Source: Leptolyngbya sp. Prado105
Lineage (GTDB): Bacteria; Cyanobacteriota; Cyanobacteriia; Leptolyngbyales; Leptolyngbyaceae
Length of the DNA stretch: 64,000 bases
Direction: 5' to 3'
Assembly: GCA_025454375.1 (NCBI GenBank)
Contig: JALOOO010000001.1
Location: forward strand, 1-64,000
Below the pieces are notes generated by a model that was given only the letters and a program-made list of their open reading frames with translations, made no database searches and was not told the DNA's origin. How positions within the stretch are numbered: the stretch's first letter is position 1; each line of letters opens with the position of its first letter. The translations under genes and the position numbers were made by a program. Of the stretch, positions 8,223-18,263 are shown piece after piece.

Positions 8223-9314
8223 ATGTTAAGAGCCGGGATCGTTGGACTGCCCAACGTTGGAAAATCAACCTTATTTAACGCGGTCGTTGCCAATGCAAAA
8301 GCCCAAGCCGCCAACTATCCCTTTTGTACGATCGAACCCAATGTCGGAACGGTCGCCGTTCCTGACGATCGCTTAAAAGTCCTGGCTCATCTCTCAAAGT
8401 CAGAAGAAACGATTCCAGCACGAGTCGAATTCGTGGATATTGCGGGGTTGGTGAAAGGCGCATCTCAGGGCGAAGGCTTGGGAAATAAGTTTTTGGCAAA
8501 TATTCGCGAAGTGGATGCGATCGTGCATGTAGTTCGCTGTTTTGATGACGATGACATCATTCACGTCTCTGGTTCAGTCGATCCTGCACGAGATGTCGAA
8601 GTGATCAATTTAGAACTGGGATTAGCGGATTTAGATCAAATTGATCGCAGAATTGAACGCAGTCGCAAACAAGCCCGCACCAGTAAGGAAGCACAACAAG
8701 AAGTCGAAATTCTAGAACGATTAAGCGCTACCTTAAATGAAGGAAAATCCGCTCGCCAAGTCGCGCTCAATGAAGAAGAAGAACTGATCATCAAACCGTT
8801 GGGACTCCTTTCTCGTAAGCCTGTCATTTATGCGTGCAATGTCTCAGAAGATGATCTCGCAACAGGCAATGACTGGGTTGAACAGGTGCGTCAATTTGCA
8901 GCCCAAGAAAATGCTCAAGTTGTTGTGATTTCAGCGCAAGTTGAATCTGAATTAATCGAATTGCCAGAAGCAGACCGGGCCGACTTTCTCGCCTCTTTAG
9001 GCGTTGAAGAAGGCGGGTTGAAATCTTTAATTCGAGCAACTTACGCGCTGCTCGGATTACAAACTTATTTCACAACTGGTCCGAAAGAAACCCGTGCCTG
9101 GACAATCAAAGCTGGAATGCTGGCTCCTCAAGCCGCAGGAGTGATTCACACTGACTTTGAGCGCGGCTTCATTCGAGCCGAAACAGTTGCATACAAAGAT
9201 TTGGTTGAACTCGGCTCGATGAATGCTGCAAAAGAGAAAGGGCTGGTTCGCAGTGAAGGAAAGGAATATACCGTCCAGGAAGGCGACGTGATGCTGTTCC
9301 GATTTAATGTGTAG
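8223..9314 (+). CDS. ychF: Redox-regulated ATPase YchF (OLA1/Obg family)
   Basis: YchF is a universally conserved P-loop NTPase that prefers ATP, binds ribosomes and affects stress and redox responses. The 363-residue sequence has G1 at residues 8-15 (GLPNVGKS), the [12 protein letters not shown] switch I region, the [17 protein letters not shown] switch II loop, a coiled-coil insertion (about 130-195), and a C-terminal TGS domain with [11 protein letters not shown] and the terminal [11 protein letters not shown]. These are diagnostic and the length is standard. A strong terminator lies at 9422-9453. Confidence 0.96.
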   Translation: MLRAGIVGLPNVGKSTLFNAVVANAKAQAANYPFCTIEPNVGTVAVPDDRLKVLAHLSKSEETIPARVEFVDIAGLVKGASQGEGLGNKFLANIREVDAIVHVVRCFDDDDIIHVSGSVDPARDVEVINLELGLADLDQIDRRIERSRKQARTSKEAQQEVEILERLSATLNEGKSARQVALNEEEELIIKPLGLLSRKPVIYACNVSEDDLATGNDWVEQVRQFAAQENAQVVVISAQVESELIELPEADRADFLASLGVEEGGLKSLIRATYALLGLQTYFTTGPKETRAWTIKAGMLAPQAAGVIHTDFERGFIRAETVAYKDLVELGSMNAAKEKGLVRSEGKEYTVQEGDVMLFRFNV

Positions 9315-9421
9315 TTTCTGTAAACACGGTTACGTATTTACGCTGCTATTCCTGTATAATTACGTACATAAGGTTTTTTGCGGGAATTTCTACGCCTCCC
9401 CTTAAGAACGGCCTTGAATCG

Positions 9422-9453
9422 ACCCTCGATCGCATGTTCGATTGAGGGTTTTT
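9422..9453 (+). terminator. Rho-independent terminator downstream of ychF
   Basis: ACCCTCGATCG pairs with CGATTGAGGGT around a CATGTT-type loop with one G-U pair, followed by TTTTT at 9449-9453. It lies about 110 bases after the ychF stop. A TATAAT box at 9355-9360, without a clear -35, lies between, so a short separate transcript could also end here. Confidence 0.8.
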
Positions 9454-9528
9454 AGTCGGTGAAAATTTCGATACAACGCTAGAATTAGGTAAACGAATGT
9501 AAAGAATTCTCAGACAGGACTCGATTAA

Positions 9529-10713
9529 ATGCGCGTAATTCTGATGACGGGGAAGGGCGGAGTCGGTAAAACCTCGGTCGCAGCAGCAACGGGACTTCGC
9601 TGTGCCGAATTGGGATATCGGACTTTGGTATTAAGTACTGATCCAGCGCACTCTCTCGCCGATAGCTTTGATCTAGAGCTAGGACATGAGCCGAAACAAG
9701 TTCGCCCGAATCTTTGGGGTGCAGAACTTGATGCGCTGATGGAATTAGAAGGCAACTGGGGTGCGGTGAAGCGCTATATCACCCAAGTCTTGCAGGCGCG
9801 AGGCTTAGAAGGCGTTCAGGCAGAAGAATTGGCGATTTTGCCGGGGATGGATGAGATCTTTGGATTGGTGCGGATGAAGCGGCACTATGACGAAGGTGAA
9901 TTTGATGTGCTAATTATCGATTCGGCTCCGACGGGAACAGCCTTGAGATTGCTGAGTTTGCCGGAAGTTGGGGGCTGGTATATGCGGAAGTTTTATAAGC
10001 CGTTCCAGGGAATTTCGGTGGCATTGCGTCCATTGGTTGAACCGATTTTTCGCCCGATCGCTGGATTTTCTTTGCCCGATAAAGAGGTGATGGATGCGCC
10101 ATATGAGTTTTATGAGCAGATTGAAGCACTAGAGAAAGTTCTCACCGATCCGACTCAGACGACGGTGCGGTTGGTGATGAACCCTGAAAAGATGGTGATC
10201 AAAGAATCGCTTCGCGCTCATGCTTATTTGAGTTTGTACAACGTCGCGACAGATTTAGTTGTGGCGAATCGAATTATTCCTGAGTCAGTAAATGATCCAT
10301 TTTTCCAACAGTGGAAAGAGAATCAAAAACAGTACCGCGAAGAGATTCACTCGAATTTTACGCCACTGCCGATTAAGGAAGTGCCGCTGTATTCGCAGGA
10401 GATGTGTGGGTTAGAAGCACTCGATCGCTTAAAAGAAACACTTTATCCAAACAACGAAGATCCGTCTCAGGTTTATTACAAAGAGACGACTTTGCGCGTT
10501 GTGCAAGAGCAGAATCAGTACAGCCTAGAGATTTATCTACCAGGGATTGAGAAATCTCAGATTGAATTAAGTAAGACTGGAGATGAACTGAATGTGCGAA
10601 TCGGCAATCATCGGCGTAACTTAGTTCTGCCTCAGGCGTTAGCAGCATTGCAGCCTTCTGGCGCAAAAATGGAGGACGACTATCTCAAAATTCGATTTAG
10701 CAATGCTGCATGA
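9529..10713 (+). CDS. Get3d/ArsA-family ATPase with C-terminal Hsp20-like domain
   Basis: The 394-residue protein is a deviant-Walker P-loop ATPase of the ArsA/Get3 family: GKGGVGKT at residues 8-15, switch [14 protein letters not shown], and the [18 protein letters not shown] switch II segment. A C-terminal alpha-crystallin/Hsp20-like domain (about 320-394, [28 protein letters not shown]) is the mark of the Get3d subgroup found in cyanobacteria and plastids. The Cys pair that binds zinc in eukaryotic Get3 is not seen. A role in chaperoning hydrophobic or thylakoid-bound clients is inferred from the family. The gene is monocistronic, converging with glmU 26 bases away. Confidence 0.88.
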   Translation: MRVILMTGKGGVGKTSVAAATGLRCAELGYRTLVLSTDPAHSLADSFDLELGHEPKQVRPNLWGAELDALMELEGNWGAVKRYITQVLQARGLEGVQAEELAILPGMDEIFGLVRMKRHYDEGEFDVLIIDSAPTGTALRLLSLPEVGGWYMRKFYKPFQGISVALRPLVEPIFRPIAGFSLPDKEVMDAPYEFYEQIEALEKVLTDPTQTTVRLVMNPEKMVIKESLRAHAYLSLYNVATDLVVANRIIPESVNDPFFQQWKENQKQYREEIHSNFTPLPIKEVPLYSQEMCGLEALDRLKETLYPNNEDPSQVYYKETTLRVVQEQNQYSLEIYLPGIEKSQIELSKTGDELNVRIGNHRRNLVLPQALAALQPSGAKMEDDYLKIRFSNAA

Positions 10714-10739
10714 ACTCGATGAATCTGCCCCCATTGCCT

Positions 10740-12101
10740 TCACACCGTCTGATCCTTGCGTCGCCATCCTTGTTTCACCACCTGACGCGCCCGCGCGATC
10801 GCTAAACAATCATTCGGCAAATCCTCAGTAATCGTCGAACCTGCTGCTGTCGTCACATCTTCCCCGATCGTCAGGGGTGCGACTAAGCAATTATTCGAGC
10901 CAATTTTAGTACGATCGCCGATCATTGTCGGATACTTCTTTACCCCGTCATAATTTACCGTGATCGTTCCGGCTCCAATATTGACGCGATTCCCGATCGT
11001 GGCATTTCCCAAATAGGACAAATGCGCCGCATTCGTTTTCTCGCCCAGTTTGGTATTTTTTAACTCGACAAAGTTTCCGACTCGGCAACCTTGACCAATC
11101 TCGACAGGCGCTCTCAAATGCGAATAAGGACCAATTTGAGCATTGGCATGAATTACACTGCCTGCCACGACTGAATAGAGAACCGTCACATTCTCTCCAA
11201 TTTGACTGTCTTCGATTAAACTGCCGGGACCAATTCGACTTCCAGCTTTAACCGTTGTCTTGCCGCGTAGGTGAGTTTGAGGCTCGATCGTCACATTTGC
11301 CTCAAGTTCTACTGTGTCATCGATCGTGACGCTAAGCGGATCAATGATCGTGACTCCTTCTCGCATCCAGCGATCGCGAATCCGTTTTTGTAAAATCGCG
11401 TAGGCTTCAGCAAGTTGAACTCGATCGTTGATTCCTAAAACCTCTTGATAATCTGGGACATCGACAACCGTAACGGCATCAAAAAAGTTAATCGCATCGG
11501 TGATGTAATACTCTTTCTGTTGATTATTTGAGGTCAGTTTTGGCAAAACCTGAGCTAAATCTTTCCAGCGAAAACAGTAAGCGCCTGCATTCATCCGATC
11601 GTTCAATCGTTGCTCCGGCGTACAGTCTCGATCTTCAACAATTTCGGTCAAAATCTGATTTTCATCACAAAACACGCGCCCATATCCGGCCGGATCAGGA
11701 ACATGCGCAGCAAGCAGCGTCGCGGGATTCCCCTTAGATCGATGCGTTTCCAGCAGGAGTGATAGCGTTTCGGGACGTAAAAGGGGCAAATCACCATTTA
11801 AAACGATTAAATCATCCTCGAATCCTTCAAGAAACGGAATCAACTGTTGAATCGCATGACCTGTTCCGAGTTGTTCGGTCTGTTCAACAAACTCGATCGA
11901 GTCGGGGCAATTTGCGAATGCTTCTCGAACTGAATTTGCCTGATAGCCGATAACGACCAATCGCCGCGAAGGTGCGATCGCGCTTGTACTGCCTAAAACT
12001 CGTTCAACCAGCGATCGACTTCCCAACTGATGCAACACTTTGGGTAAATCCGATTTCATCCGTGTTCCGCGACCTGCCGCCAGAATTGCCACCGCTACCA
12101 T
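10740..12101 (-). CDS. glmU: Bifunctional GlmU: GlcNAc-1-phosphate uridyltransferase / GlcN-1-phosphate acetyltransferase
   Basis: GlmU makes UDP-N-acetylglucosamine, precursor of peptidoglycan and lipopolysaccharide, in two cytosolic steps. The N-terminal pyrophosphorylase domain shows [18 protein letters not shown] (residues 7-24), the QLGTGHA motif and the VLNGDLPLL metal site. The C-terminal half is a left-handed beta-helix of hexapeptide repeats with the acetyltransferase motifs [20 protein letters not shown] and [14 protein letters not shown]. Length (453) matches cyanobacterial GlmU. It is transcribed leftward, opposite its neighbours. Confidence 0.97.
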   Translation of the reverse strand: MVAVAILAAGRGTRMKSDLPKVLHQLGSRSLVERVLGSTSAIAPSRRLVVIGYQANSVREAFANCPDSIEFVEQTEQLGTGHAIQQLIPFLEGFEDDLIVLNGDLPLLRPETLSLLLETHRSKGNPATLLAAHVPDPAGYGRVFCDENQILTEIVEDRDCTPEQRLNDRMNAGAYCFRWKDLAQVLPKLTSNNQQKEYYITDAINFFDAVTVVDVPDYQEVLGINDRVQLAEAYAILQKRIRDRWMREGVTIIDPLSVTIDDTVELEANVTIEPQTHLRGKTTVKAGSRIGPGSLIEDSQIGENVTVLYSVVAGSVIHANAQIGPYSHLRAPVEIGQGCRVGNFVELKNTKLGEKTNAAHLSYLGNATIGNRVNIGAGTITVNYDGVKKYPTMIGDRTKIGSNNCLVAPLTIGEDVTTAAGSTITEDLPNDCLAIARARQVVKQGWRRKDQTV

Positions 12102-12241
12102 ACGTTTTCTACTTGCTCAATACGAGAGGGAGTATACCGTGAGTCGGTTTCATCCTTCATCTTTCATGAGAGCTTCACCGGGAAATTTTAATTTTTAATC
12201 GGACGCGGTAGTACAATTGATTTATCTTCCCAGCTTTTGTT

Positions 12242-13123
12242 ATGCACCGCGATTCAATTTTTTACGCGCTGTTCCGGCAGGCTCCAACGCTGATCTTTGA
12301 GCTTTTGGACACTCCTCCTCCGAATGCTGAAAATTATCGCTTTGATTCGGTTGCAGTCAAAGAACCTAGATTCGAGATCGACGGTGTATTTTTGCCGCCT
12401 GATCCTGAAACTCCTGGAATTATCTACTTTTGCGAAGTGCAATTCCAGAAAGATGAGTTGCTTTACGAGCGGCTATTTAGTGAGTCGTCTTTCTATTTTT
12501 ATCGAAATCGATCGCAGTTCTTAGATTGGCGAGCGGTTGTGATTTATCCTTCATGGACAACTGAGCAATCGGACATTCTCCCGTTTGAGGACGTTTTGGC
12601 AGGACATCGGGTACATCGAATCTATCTGAGTGAATTAGGAGAGATTGAAAATCTACCCTTAGGAAGCGCTCTAATGGTTCTAACCACGATCGCTGAAAAT
12701 CAAGCCTTTGAAACGGCGCGGAGTTTACTCGATCGAGTTCAACAAGCGGATGAACTCTCCGCACCGAGAAGACGTGCCATCATGGAGATGATCACGACAA
12801 TTCTGGTCTACAAATTTGCAAACTTAGGACGACGGGAGATTGAGCAGATGCTAGGAACTGCACTTCAACAAACACGGGTTTATCAAGAAGCGAAAGAAGA
12901 AGGCAGAGAAGAAGGCAGAGAAGAAGGCAGAGAAGAAGGCAGAGAAGAAGAGCGTCGATCGCTGATTCTGCTGTTGCTCAATCAGAAAGTTGGAGCGCTA
13001 TCAGAAGCCACAATCGCTCAAATCTCCACACTCACTGCTGAACAATTAGAAGCATTAGCGATTGCATTGCTTCACTTCGATGCAGTTAGCGATCTGACCA
13101 CTTGGTTAAGTCATTTACCTTAG
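12242..13123 (+). CDS. DUF2887/Rpn-type PD-(D/E)XK nuclease family protein with DUF4351
   Basis: The 293-residue protein belongs to the cyanobacterial expansion of Rpn/DUF2887 proteins, related to recombination-promoting nucleases. The N-terminus DSIFYALFRQAPTLIFELL and the core FEIDGVFLPP (Asp) followed by IIYFCEVQFQKD (Glu-x-Gln) form the predicted PD-(D/E)XK site. A helical region with VYKFANLGRREIEQML precedes a Glu-Arg-rich tract of (GREE)n at about residues 220-236, encoded by in-frame 12-base repeats at about 12897-12950. The C-terminus (LLLNQKVGALSEATIAQISTL) is a DUF4351 module. A paralogue with the same repeat lies at 60540-61376. DNA cleavage is inferred only. Confidence 0.85.
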   Translation: MHRDSIFYALFRQAPTLIFELLDTPPPNAENYRFDSVAVKEPRFEIDGVFLPPDPETPGIIYFCEVQFQKDELLYERLFSESSFYFYRNRSQFLDWRAVVIYPSWTTEQSDILPFEDVLAGHRVHRIYLSELGEIENLPLGSALMVLTTIAENQAFETARSLLDRVQQADELSAPRRRAIMEMITTILVYKFANLGRREIEQMLGTALQQTRVYQEAKEEGREEGREEGREEGREEERRSLILLLLNQKVGALSEATIAQISTLTAEQLEALAIALLHFDAVSDLTTWLSHLP

Positions 13124-13306
13124 CTTTCTCAAAGTTCTGGCGAAAATTTTGGAATCCGACGAAAGTCTTGATCGAAGAGCGTTATGATCGAAAATCTTGG
13201 AAGTGCCCGATTGAGCCGTCTCAGATTGTCATAACCCCTTGATTCTTGCATCACCGCTCAATCGCGTGACGACTTCCGAATCGATGAACTTAAGGAATCA
13301 CCCACT

Positions 13307-14584
13307 GTGACGCAATCCGACTTTCTCTCCAAGAGTGACCCCGCACTCGCCGAAATGCTTCAACAAGAACTCCAACGCCAACGCGATCACCTCGAACTGA
13401 TCGCCAGCGAAAACTTCACCTCGCCAGCAGTGATGGAAGCCCAAGGCTCGGTTTTAACGAACAAATACGCAGAAGGCTTGCCCAATAAGCGCTACTACGG
13501 CGGCTGTGAATTCGTCGATCGCGTCGAACAACTCGCCATCGATCGCGCCAAAGAACTCTTCGGAGCGGCTCACGCGAACGTTCAACCCCACTCTGGCGCA
13601 CAGGCAAACTTCGCGGTATTCCTCACCCTGCTCAAACCGGGTGACACAATCATGGGCATGGACTTGTCCCACGGTGGACACTTAACCCACGGCTCACCCG
13701 TCAACGTCTCAGGAAAATGGTTTAACGTTCAGCACTACGGCGTGAGTCAAGCTACTGAGCAATTAGACTACGACCAAATCCGAGATCTCGCGCTTCAGCA
13801 TCGTCCGAAATTACTGATCTGCGGCTATTCAGCTTATCCGCGCGTAATTGACTTTGAAAAGTTTAGAGCGATTGCAGACGAAATCGGCGCGTACTTGCTC
13901 GCGGACATCGCTCACATCGCAGGCTTAGTCGCAACCGGACATCATCCCAATCCGATCCCATTCTGTGATGTTGTGACCACGACAACGCACAAAACCCTGC
14001 GCGGACCTAGAGGCGGTCTGATCCTGACCCGCGATGCTGAACTGGGCAAACAACTCGATAAAGCAGTCTTCCCTGGAACTCAAGGCGGACCCTTAGAGCA
14101 TGTCATTGCTGGGAAAGCCGCCGCTTTTGGTGAGGCTCTGAAGCCCGAATTTAAGACCTATTCAGGTCAAGTGATTGAGAATGCAGCAGCAATGGCATCT
14201 CAGTTGCAAAATCGCGGCTTCAAGATCGTTTCAGACGGAACGGACAATCATTTGATGCTGGTCGATTTGCGATCGATCAAAATGACTGGAAAGATCGCCG
14301 ATCAACTTGTCAGTGGCGTGAACATCACTGCCAACAAAAACACCGTTCCGTTTGATCCCGAATCCCCCTTTGTAACAAGCGGTCTCAGACTGGGATCGCC
14401 TGCAATGACCACTCGCGGTATGGGAACGACAGAATTTACCGAGATTGCGAATATTATTGCCGATCGCTTACTCAGTCCAGAAGATGAAACCGTCGCGGCA
14501 GAGTGTCGTCGTCGAGTGGCAGCACTGTGCGATCGCTTCGCGCTTTATCCGCATCTTACGGCTCAAGTTCCCGCATTGGTCTAA
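13307..14584 (+). CDS. glyA: Serine hydroxymethyltransferase
   Basis: GlyA interconverts serine and glycine with tetrahydrofolate, supplying one-carbon units and taking part in photorespiratory metabolism. The 425-residue PLP enzyme shows [19 protein letters not shown], the YYGGCEFVD motif, PHSGAQAN, the [10 protein letters not shown] cofactor region, and the catalytic lysine in [16 protein letters not shown]. All are canonical. The start is GTG at 13307, giving the expected N-terminus. The 183-base leader carries no glycine riboswitch that I can see. A good terminator follows at 14628. Confidence 0.97.
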   Translation: MTQSDFLSKSDPALAEMLQQELQRQRDHLELIASENFTSPAVMEAQGSVLTNKYAEGLPNKRYYGGCEFVDRVEQLAIDRAKELFGAAHANVQPHSGAQANFAVFLTLLKPGDTIMGMDLSHGGHLTHGSPVNVSGKWFNVQHYGVSQATEQLDYDQIRDLALQHRPKLLICGYSAYPRVIDFEKFRAIADEIGAYLLADIAHIAGLVATGHHPNPIPFCDVVTTTTHKTLRGPRGGLILTRDAELGKQLDKAVFPGTQGGPLEHVIAGKAAAFGEALKPEFKTYSGQVIENAAAMASQLQNRGFKIVSDGTDNHLMLVDLRSIKMTGKIADQLVSGVNITANKNTVPFDPESPFVTSGLRLGSPAMTTRGMGTTEFTEIANIIADRLLSPEDETVAAECRRRVAALCDRFALYPHLTAQVPALV

Positions 14585-14627
14585 AAACATCCTGATCCAA
14601 GTTCAATAGACCGAATAATCGTGACGG

Positions 14628-14657
14628 AGGCATCCTGATATGGGATGCCTTTTGTTT
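14628..14657 (+). terminator. Rho-independent terminator of glyA
   Basis: AGGCATCC (14628-14635) pairs perfectly with GGATGCCT (14643-14650) around a seven-base loop, followed by a T-rich TTTTGTTTTG stretch. Confidence 0.85.
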
Positions 14658-14810
14658 TGAATGCGTTAACAAATCTTGCGATAGATGATAAACATTGGGA
14701 TAAATTTATGAATTAAACAGTCAAGCGTGGTTCATAATTCTTTGCGAAGGATTCTTGAATCCGTAGTAAACTCTCCCTGAAGCTTCTGTTCTTCTTACTT
14801 GCGATTTCTA

Positions 14811-15851
14811 ATGCCGTCGTTTTTTGCCGCATTTCTGATTTCTTTCCTCGTTGTGATCGTCACAACGCCCATTATCAACCGATATGGCAGGCGGATTGGT
14901 TTGGTCGATACGCCAAATCACCGCAAAGTGCATCAACGTCCAATGGTTCGACTCGGTGGCGTTGCCATGTTTATTGGAGTCGTCATTGCGATGTTTGTCG
15001 CATGGGGAATGGGAGGATTCGATGCCCTCAAGCCTGGAAAAGAATCAGAAGTTTTAGGAGTCGCGATCGGCGGCATTGCCTTCTTTCTGATTGGACTTGC
15101 GGATGATCTCTTTAATCTGTCTCCAAAAACTCGCCTGGTGCTGCAAACTGTTGTTTCGGGATTGGTTTGGCAGTCTGGCGTGCAGATTGATTTCTTGACA
15201 AATCCGATCGCCGGATTAGGATTGTCAGCATTGCCGGATTGGTTAAGTCTCCCGATTACAGTCGTTTGGCTGGTTGGGATGGCGAATGCGATAAATTGGA
15301 TTGATGGGCTAGATGGCTTGGCGGCGGGCGTTTCAGGAATTGCAGCCTTTGTCATGTTTTGGACTTGTCTGTTTATGGGGCAGCCTCATGCGGCACTCTT
15401 TGCAGCAGCATTAGCAGGGGCAACGTTTGGATTCTTACGCTACAACTTCAATCCGGCTCAGATTTTTATGGGCGATGGCGGGGCATATTTTATTGGATTT
15501 ACCCTCGCGGGTGTGAGTGTGATTGGACTGGTAAAAAGTGTCACTACAGTCGCGGTCTTATTGCCGTATGTGATTTTAGCGGTTCCGATTTTGGATATGT
15601 CAGCCGTGATTCTCGATCGCTTGCGACGCGGGAAATCTCCGTTTGTCGCGGATAAGCGGCATCTCCACCACCGCCTTCTCAAAGCAGGACTCTCGCAACG
15701 GTTGGCGGTTTTGTTTATCTACTCCCTGACGCTTTGGGCAGGAAGTTTGGCGATGGCAGTCTCAGGGATGCCGAGCGGAGTTGGATATGCGATCGCGGCT
15801 ACAGTAATCTTGAGCGTAACCAGTTGGCAAGTTTGGCGCACCGCACGATGA
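14811..15851 (+). CDS. WecA/TagO-like undecaprenyl-phosphate sugar-1-phosphate transferase
   Basis: A polytopic membrane enzyme of the MraY/WecA superfamily that transfers a HexNAc-1-phosphate from UDP-sugar to a polyprenyl phosphate, starting surface polysaccharide assembly. The 346 residues form about ten membrane spans. Diagnostic motifs are VDTPNHRKVHQRPMVRLGG near the start, the GLADDLFNLSP aspartates, NAINWIDGLDGLAAG, NPAQIFMGDGG and the cytoplasmic DKRHLHHRLLKAG loop typical of WecA rather than MraY. ATG at 14811 is preferred; a TTG four codons earlier is possible. Its stop overlaps the ATG of cinA (ATGA), so the two are translationally coupled. Confidence 0.9.
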   Translation: MPSFFAAFLISFLVVIVTTPIINRYGRRIGLVDTPNHRKVHQRPMVRLGGVAMFIGVVIAMFVAWGMGGFDALKPGKESEVLGVAIGGIAFFLIGLADDLFNLSPKTRLVLQTVVSGLVWQSGVQIDFLTNPIAGLGLSALPDWLSLPITVVWLVGMANAINWIDGLDGLAAGVSGIAAFVMFWTCLFMGQPHAALFAAALAGATFGFLRYNFNPAQIFMGDGGAYFIGFTLAGVSVIGLVKSVTTVAVLLPYVILAVPILDMSAVILDRLRRGKSPFVADKRHLHHRLLKAGLSQRLAVLFIYSLTLWAGSLAMAVSGMPSGVGYAIAATVILSVTSWQVWRTAR

Positions 15852-17095
15852 ACGCAGAAATTATTAGCGTCGGTACAGAGCTTTTACTCGGCAATATTCT
15901 CAACTCGAATGCTCAGTTTTTGGCAGAGCAATTGGCTGGGTTGGGGATTCCGCATTATTTTCAGACGGTGGTTGGCGATAATCCTGAACGGTTAAAGCAA
16001 GCGATCCGGGTTGCCAGCGATCGAGCAAATTTGATCATATTTACAGGTGGATTGGGTCCGACTCCTGACGATTTGACAACCGAAACGATCGCAGATTTTT
16101 TTCAAACGCCTTTAGTTGAAAAACCCGAAATCATTGAAGATATTCGGCAGAAATTTGCTCAACGCGGTCGGATGATGACCGACAACAACCGCAAACAAGC
16201 CTTGATTCCTGAAGGCGCAGAAATTCTCCACAATGCTGTCGGCAGCGCACCGGGAATGATTTGGCAGCCGCGTCCGAAGTTAACCCTGCTGACATTTCCA
16301 GGAGTTCCGACCGAGATGAAATCCATGTGGCGTGAAGTCGCGGTTCCTTATCTCAAATCGCAAGGCTGGGGAACAGAAATCATCGTCAGTCGAACCCTCA
16401 GGTTTTGGGGCATTTCAGAATCAGCACTGGCTGAAAAAGTCGCTCCATTCTTTGATCTGAAAAATCCAACCGTTGCACCCTATGCTAATTATGGCGAAGT
16501 GAAATTAAGAGTTTCCGCGAAGGCAAACTCCGAGGAAGCAGCCCAAGCATTAATTACGCCGATCGAACAGCAATTGAGTCAAATTGCAGGCATTGATCAA
16601 TACGGCACTGATGAAGATTCTCTCGCTTCTGTTGTTGGAGATTTACTCAACTCTCGCAATCAAACCTTAAGTGTCGCTGAATCCTGTACAGGCGGCGGAC
16701 TTGGGCAAATGCTGACTCGTGTTTCAGGCAGTTCAAAATACTTCTGGGGCGGAGTTATTTCCTATGACAATTCGGTTAAAGAAAATTTATTAGGCGTTGA
16801 TCCGAGTGCAATCGCCGAACAGGGAGCCGTCAGCGCGATCGTGGCAGAACAAATGGCGATCGGTGTGCGTTCAAGACTCAATACGACTTGGGGAATCAGT
16901 ATCACAGGTGTTGCAGGACCTGGAGGCGGTACGGACGCAAAGCCCGTCGGACTTGTTTATATTGGACTCGCGAATGCAGACGGGGCAAAGAGTCGAAAAT
17001 ATCAATTCGGCGATCGCACTCGAGAATGGGTTCGACAAGTTAGTGCTTGCTCTGCACTCGATCAGCTTCGCCGTCAGTTGTTAAGCAAGTCTTAA
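15848..17095 (+). CDS. cinA: CinA: competence/damage-inducible protein A, nicotinamide-nucleotide amidase
   Basis: The 415-residue protein combines an N-terminal MoaB/MoeA-like COG1058 domain (AEIISVGTELLLGN, FTGGLGPTPDDLT) with a C-terminal NMN amidase domain (SVAESCTGGGLGQMLTRVSGSS, VAGPGGGT). The amidase recycles nicotinamide mononucleotide to the nicotinate form in NAD salvage; the N-terminal domain hydrolyses ADP-ribose in some homologues. The start is ATG at 15848: longer in-frame readings upstream lie inside the preceding gene, and this start gives the expected N-terminus with a four-base overlap. Confidence 0.95.
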   Translation: MNAEIISVGTELLLGNILNSNAQFLAEQLAGLGIPHYFQTVVGDNPERLKQAIRVASDRANLIIFTGGLGPTPDDLTTETIADFFQTPLVEKPEIIEDIRQKFAQRGRMMTDNNRKQALIPEGAEILHNAVGSAPGMIWQPRPKLTLLTFPGVPTEMKSMWREVAVPYLKSQGWGTEIIVSRTLRFWGISESALAEKVAPFFDLKNPTVAPYANYGEVKLRVSAKANSEEAAQALITPIEQQLSQIAGIDQYGTDEDSLASVVGDLLNSRNQTLSVAESCTGGGLGQMLTRVSGSSKYFWGGVISYDNSVKENLLGVDPSAIAEQGAVSAIVAEQMAIGVRSRLNTTWGISITGVAGPGGGTDAKPVGLVYIGLANADGAKSRKYQFGDRTREWVRQVSACSALDQLRRQLLSKS

Positions 17096-17259
17096 GTTTT
17101 CTAACTTGCTTTTAATCTATCTTTCGGTATGATGAGTATATAGCCAGTATTCCTACTCTAGGGGCATTGGTTTTTCCGGAAACTCCCTGTTAAAATCAGA
17201 CTACACTTCGATCCTAGATTGTACAGAGTTTAGACCCTATCAAAGGAGCCGTCTGACTG

Positions 17260-17397
17260 ATGGATTACATTGAAAAGGTATTAGAGAAGCTAAAAGAGTG
17301 GGCACGTCGTGTGATTGAGACGCTCCTAGGTCCTCAAGAAGAGCCAGAGGCGGAATTAATCCCGATTCCTGTTCACGATCGCCCTCGACACCGCTAA
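17260..17397 (+). CDS. Short conserved-looking protein (45 aa), unknown function
   Basis: The ATG at 17260 follows an AAAGGAG ribosome site at 17242-17248. The product starts with an amphipathic, charged helix (MDYIEKVLEKLKEWARRVIE) and ends in a proline/acid-rich tail with IPIPVHDRPRHR. It has no membrane span or cysteine. It lies 164 bases after cinA and 23 bases before aroQ in the same direction, so it could lead the aroQ operon. The strong ribosome site and protein-like composition support expression; no function is proposed. Confidence 0.65.
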   Translation: MDYIEKVLEKLKEWARRVIETLLGPQEEPEAELIPIPVHDRPRHR

Positions 17398-17420
17398 TTG
17401 ACCGACGAGGCTAGTGAATT

Positions 17421-17864
17421 TTGGTCAGTATTTTGGTTCTCCATGGACCAAACCTTAATCTCCTGGGTAAAAGAGAACCTGGAGTTTACGGATCGGTCAC
17501 GCTGGAAGAAATTAATCAGTCCTTATATCAGGAAGCCGACTCCCTCGGATTTGCGCTCGTGGCATCGCAGTCAAATCACGAGGGAGTTCTTGTTGATTTG
17601 ATCCAGGATGCGATGGGAAAGCATTCTGGGATTTTGATCAACCCAGGAGCCTATACGCATACGAGTGTTGCAATCCGAGATGCGATCGCAGGGGTTAATC
17701 TCCCAACGGTTGAAGTGCATCTCAGCAATATTCATAAGCGTGAAGAATTTCGGCATCATTCTTATATTGCTCCCGTCGCGATTGGACAAATTTGTGGATT
17801 TGGAGCAGATAGCTACCGTTTAGGATTACAAGCACTTGTACACTACTTAAGACAAAATATGTGA
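17421..17864 (+). CDS. aroQ: Type II 3-dehydroquinate dehydratase
   Basis: AroQ performs the third shikimate step, trans-dehydrating 3-dehydroquinate to 3-dehydroshikimate. The 147-residue protein shows the family motifs: [18 protein letters not shown] with the catalytic Tyr, the SNHEG loop, [16 protein letters not shown], and [18 protein letters not shown] with the catalytic His region. There is no in-frame ATG ahead of the conserved GPNLN motif; TTG at 17421 gives the expected five-residue lead. The next gene starts six bases after its stop. Confidence 0.95.
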   Translation: MVSILVLHGPNLNLLGKREPGVYGSVTLEEINQSLYQEADSLGFALVASQSNHEGVLVDLIQDAMGKHSGILINPGAYTHTSVAIRDAIAGVNLPTVEVHLSNIHKREEFRHHSYIAPVAIGQICGFGADSYRLGLQALVHYLRQNM

Positions 17865-17870
17865 GTCTCT

Positions 17871-18263
17871 ATGGATGGTGTGGTGCGTCTAGCGGTCAAT
17901 GGCACACTGATGCGCGGGCTTGAATTGAATCAAAATTTACTTACGATCGCAGCAATTTTTTTACGAGAGACACAGACAGAGCCAGCGTATCGGATTTGGT
18001 CAATTGGCGATCGACATCCAGCGATGATCAAAGTCAAAGAAAATGGAGTTGCGATCGCGGTTGAAGTTTGGGAAGTTCCAGCGAGCGGGCTGGCGACATT
18101 ATTAATTCAAGAGCCACCTGGACTCGCGATTGGGAAAATTCGGCTGAGTGACGGCGAAGAAGTATTAGGGGTATTGGGCGAACCCTTTCTCTGTGAGGGG
18201 CAGGTGGAAATTACTCAATATGGGGGCTGGAGAGCCTACCTGGAGGCAAAAAATGACCAATGA
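17871..18263 (+). CDS. Stand-alone allophanate hydrolase C-terminal-like (AH_C) domain protein
   Basis: The 130-residue protein aligns by eye with the C-terminal domain of allophanate hydrolase (AtzF/DUR1,2): VNGTLMRGLELN, a PAYRIWSI strand, VEVWEVP, IGKIRLSDGEEVLGVLGEP and the closing EITQYGGWRAY. In AtzF this domain handles the product of the amidase domain by decarboxylation and has a gamma-glutamylcyclotransferase-like fold. Here it is encoded alone, followed by an AtzG-like gene overlapping by 11 bases and an AtzE-like amidase. That context supports a split multi-subunit amidase acting on a urea-like or carboxylated nitrogen compound; the substrate is unknown. Confidence 0.75.
   Translation: MDGVVRLAVNGTLMRGLELNQNLLTIAAIFLRETQTEPAYRIWSIGDRHPAMIKVKENGVAIAVEVWEVPASGLATLLIQEPPGLAIGKIRLSDGEEVLGVLGEPFLCEGQVEITQYGGWRAYLEAKNDQ

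Noticed and set aside
12897..12950. Tandem short repeats suspected as a CRISPR fragment
   Set aside because: They are contiguous 12-base coding repeats in frame with no spacers; no CRISPR array or cas gene is visible in the window.
13124..13306. Glycine riboswitch ahead of glyA
   Set aside because: No tandem aptamer-like conserved elements were found in this 183-base leader.
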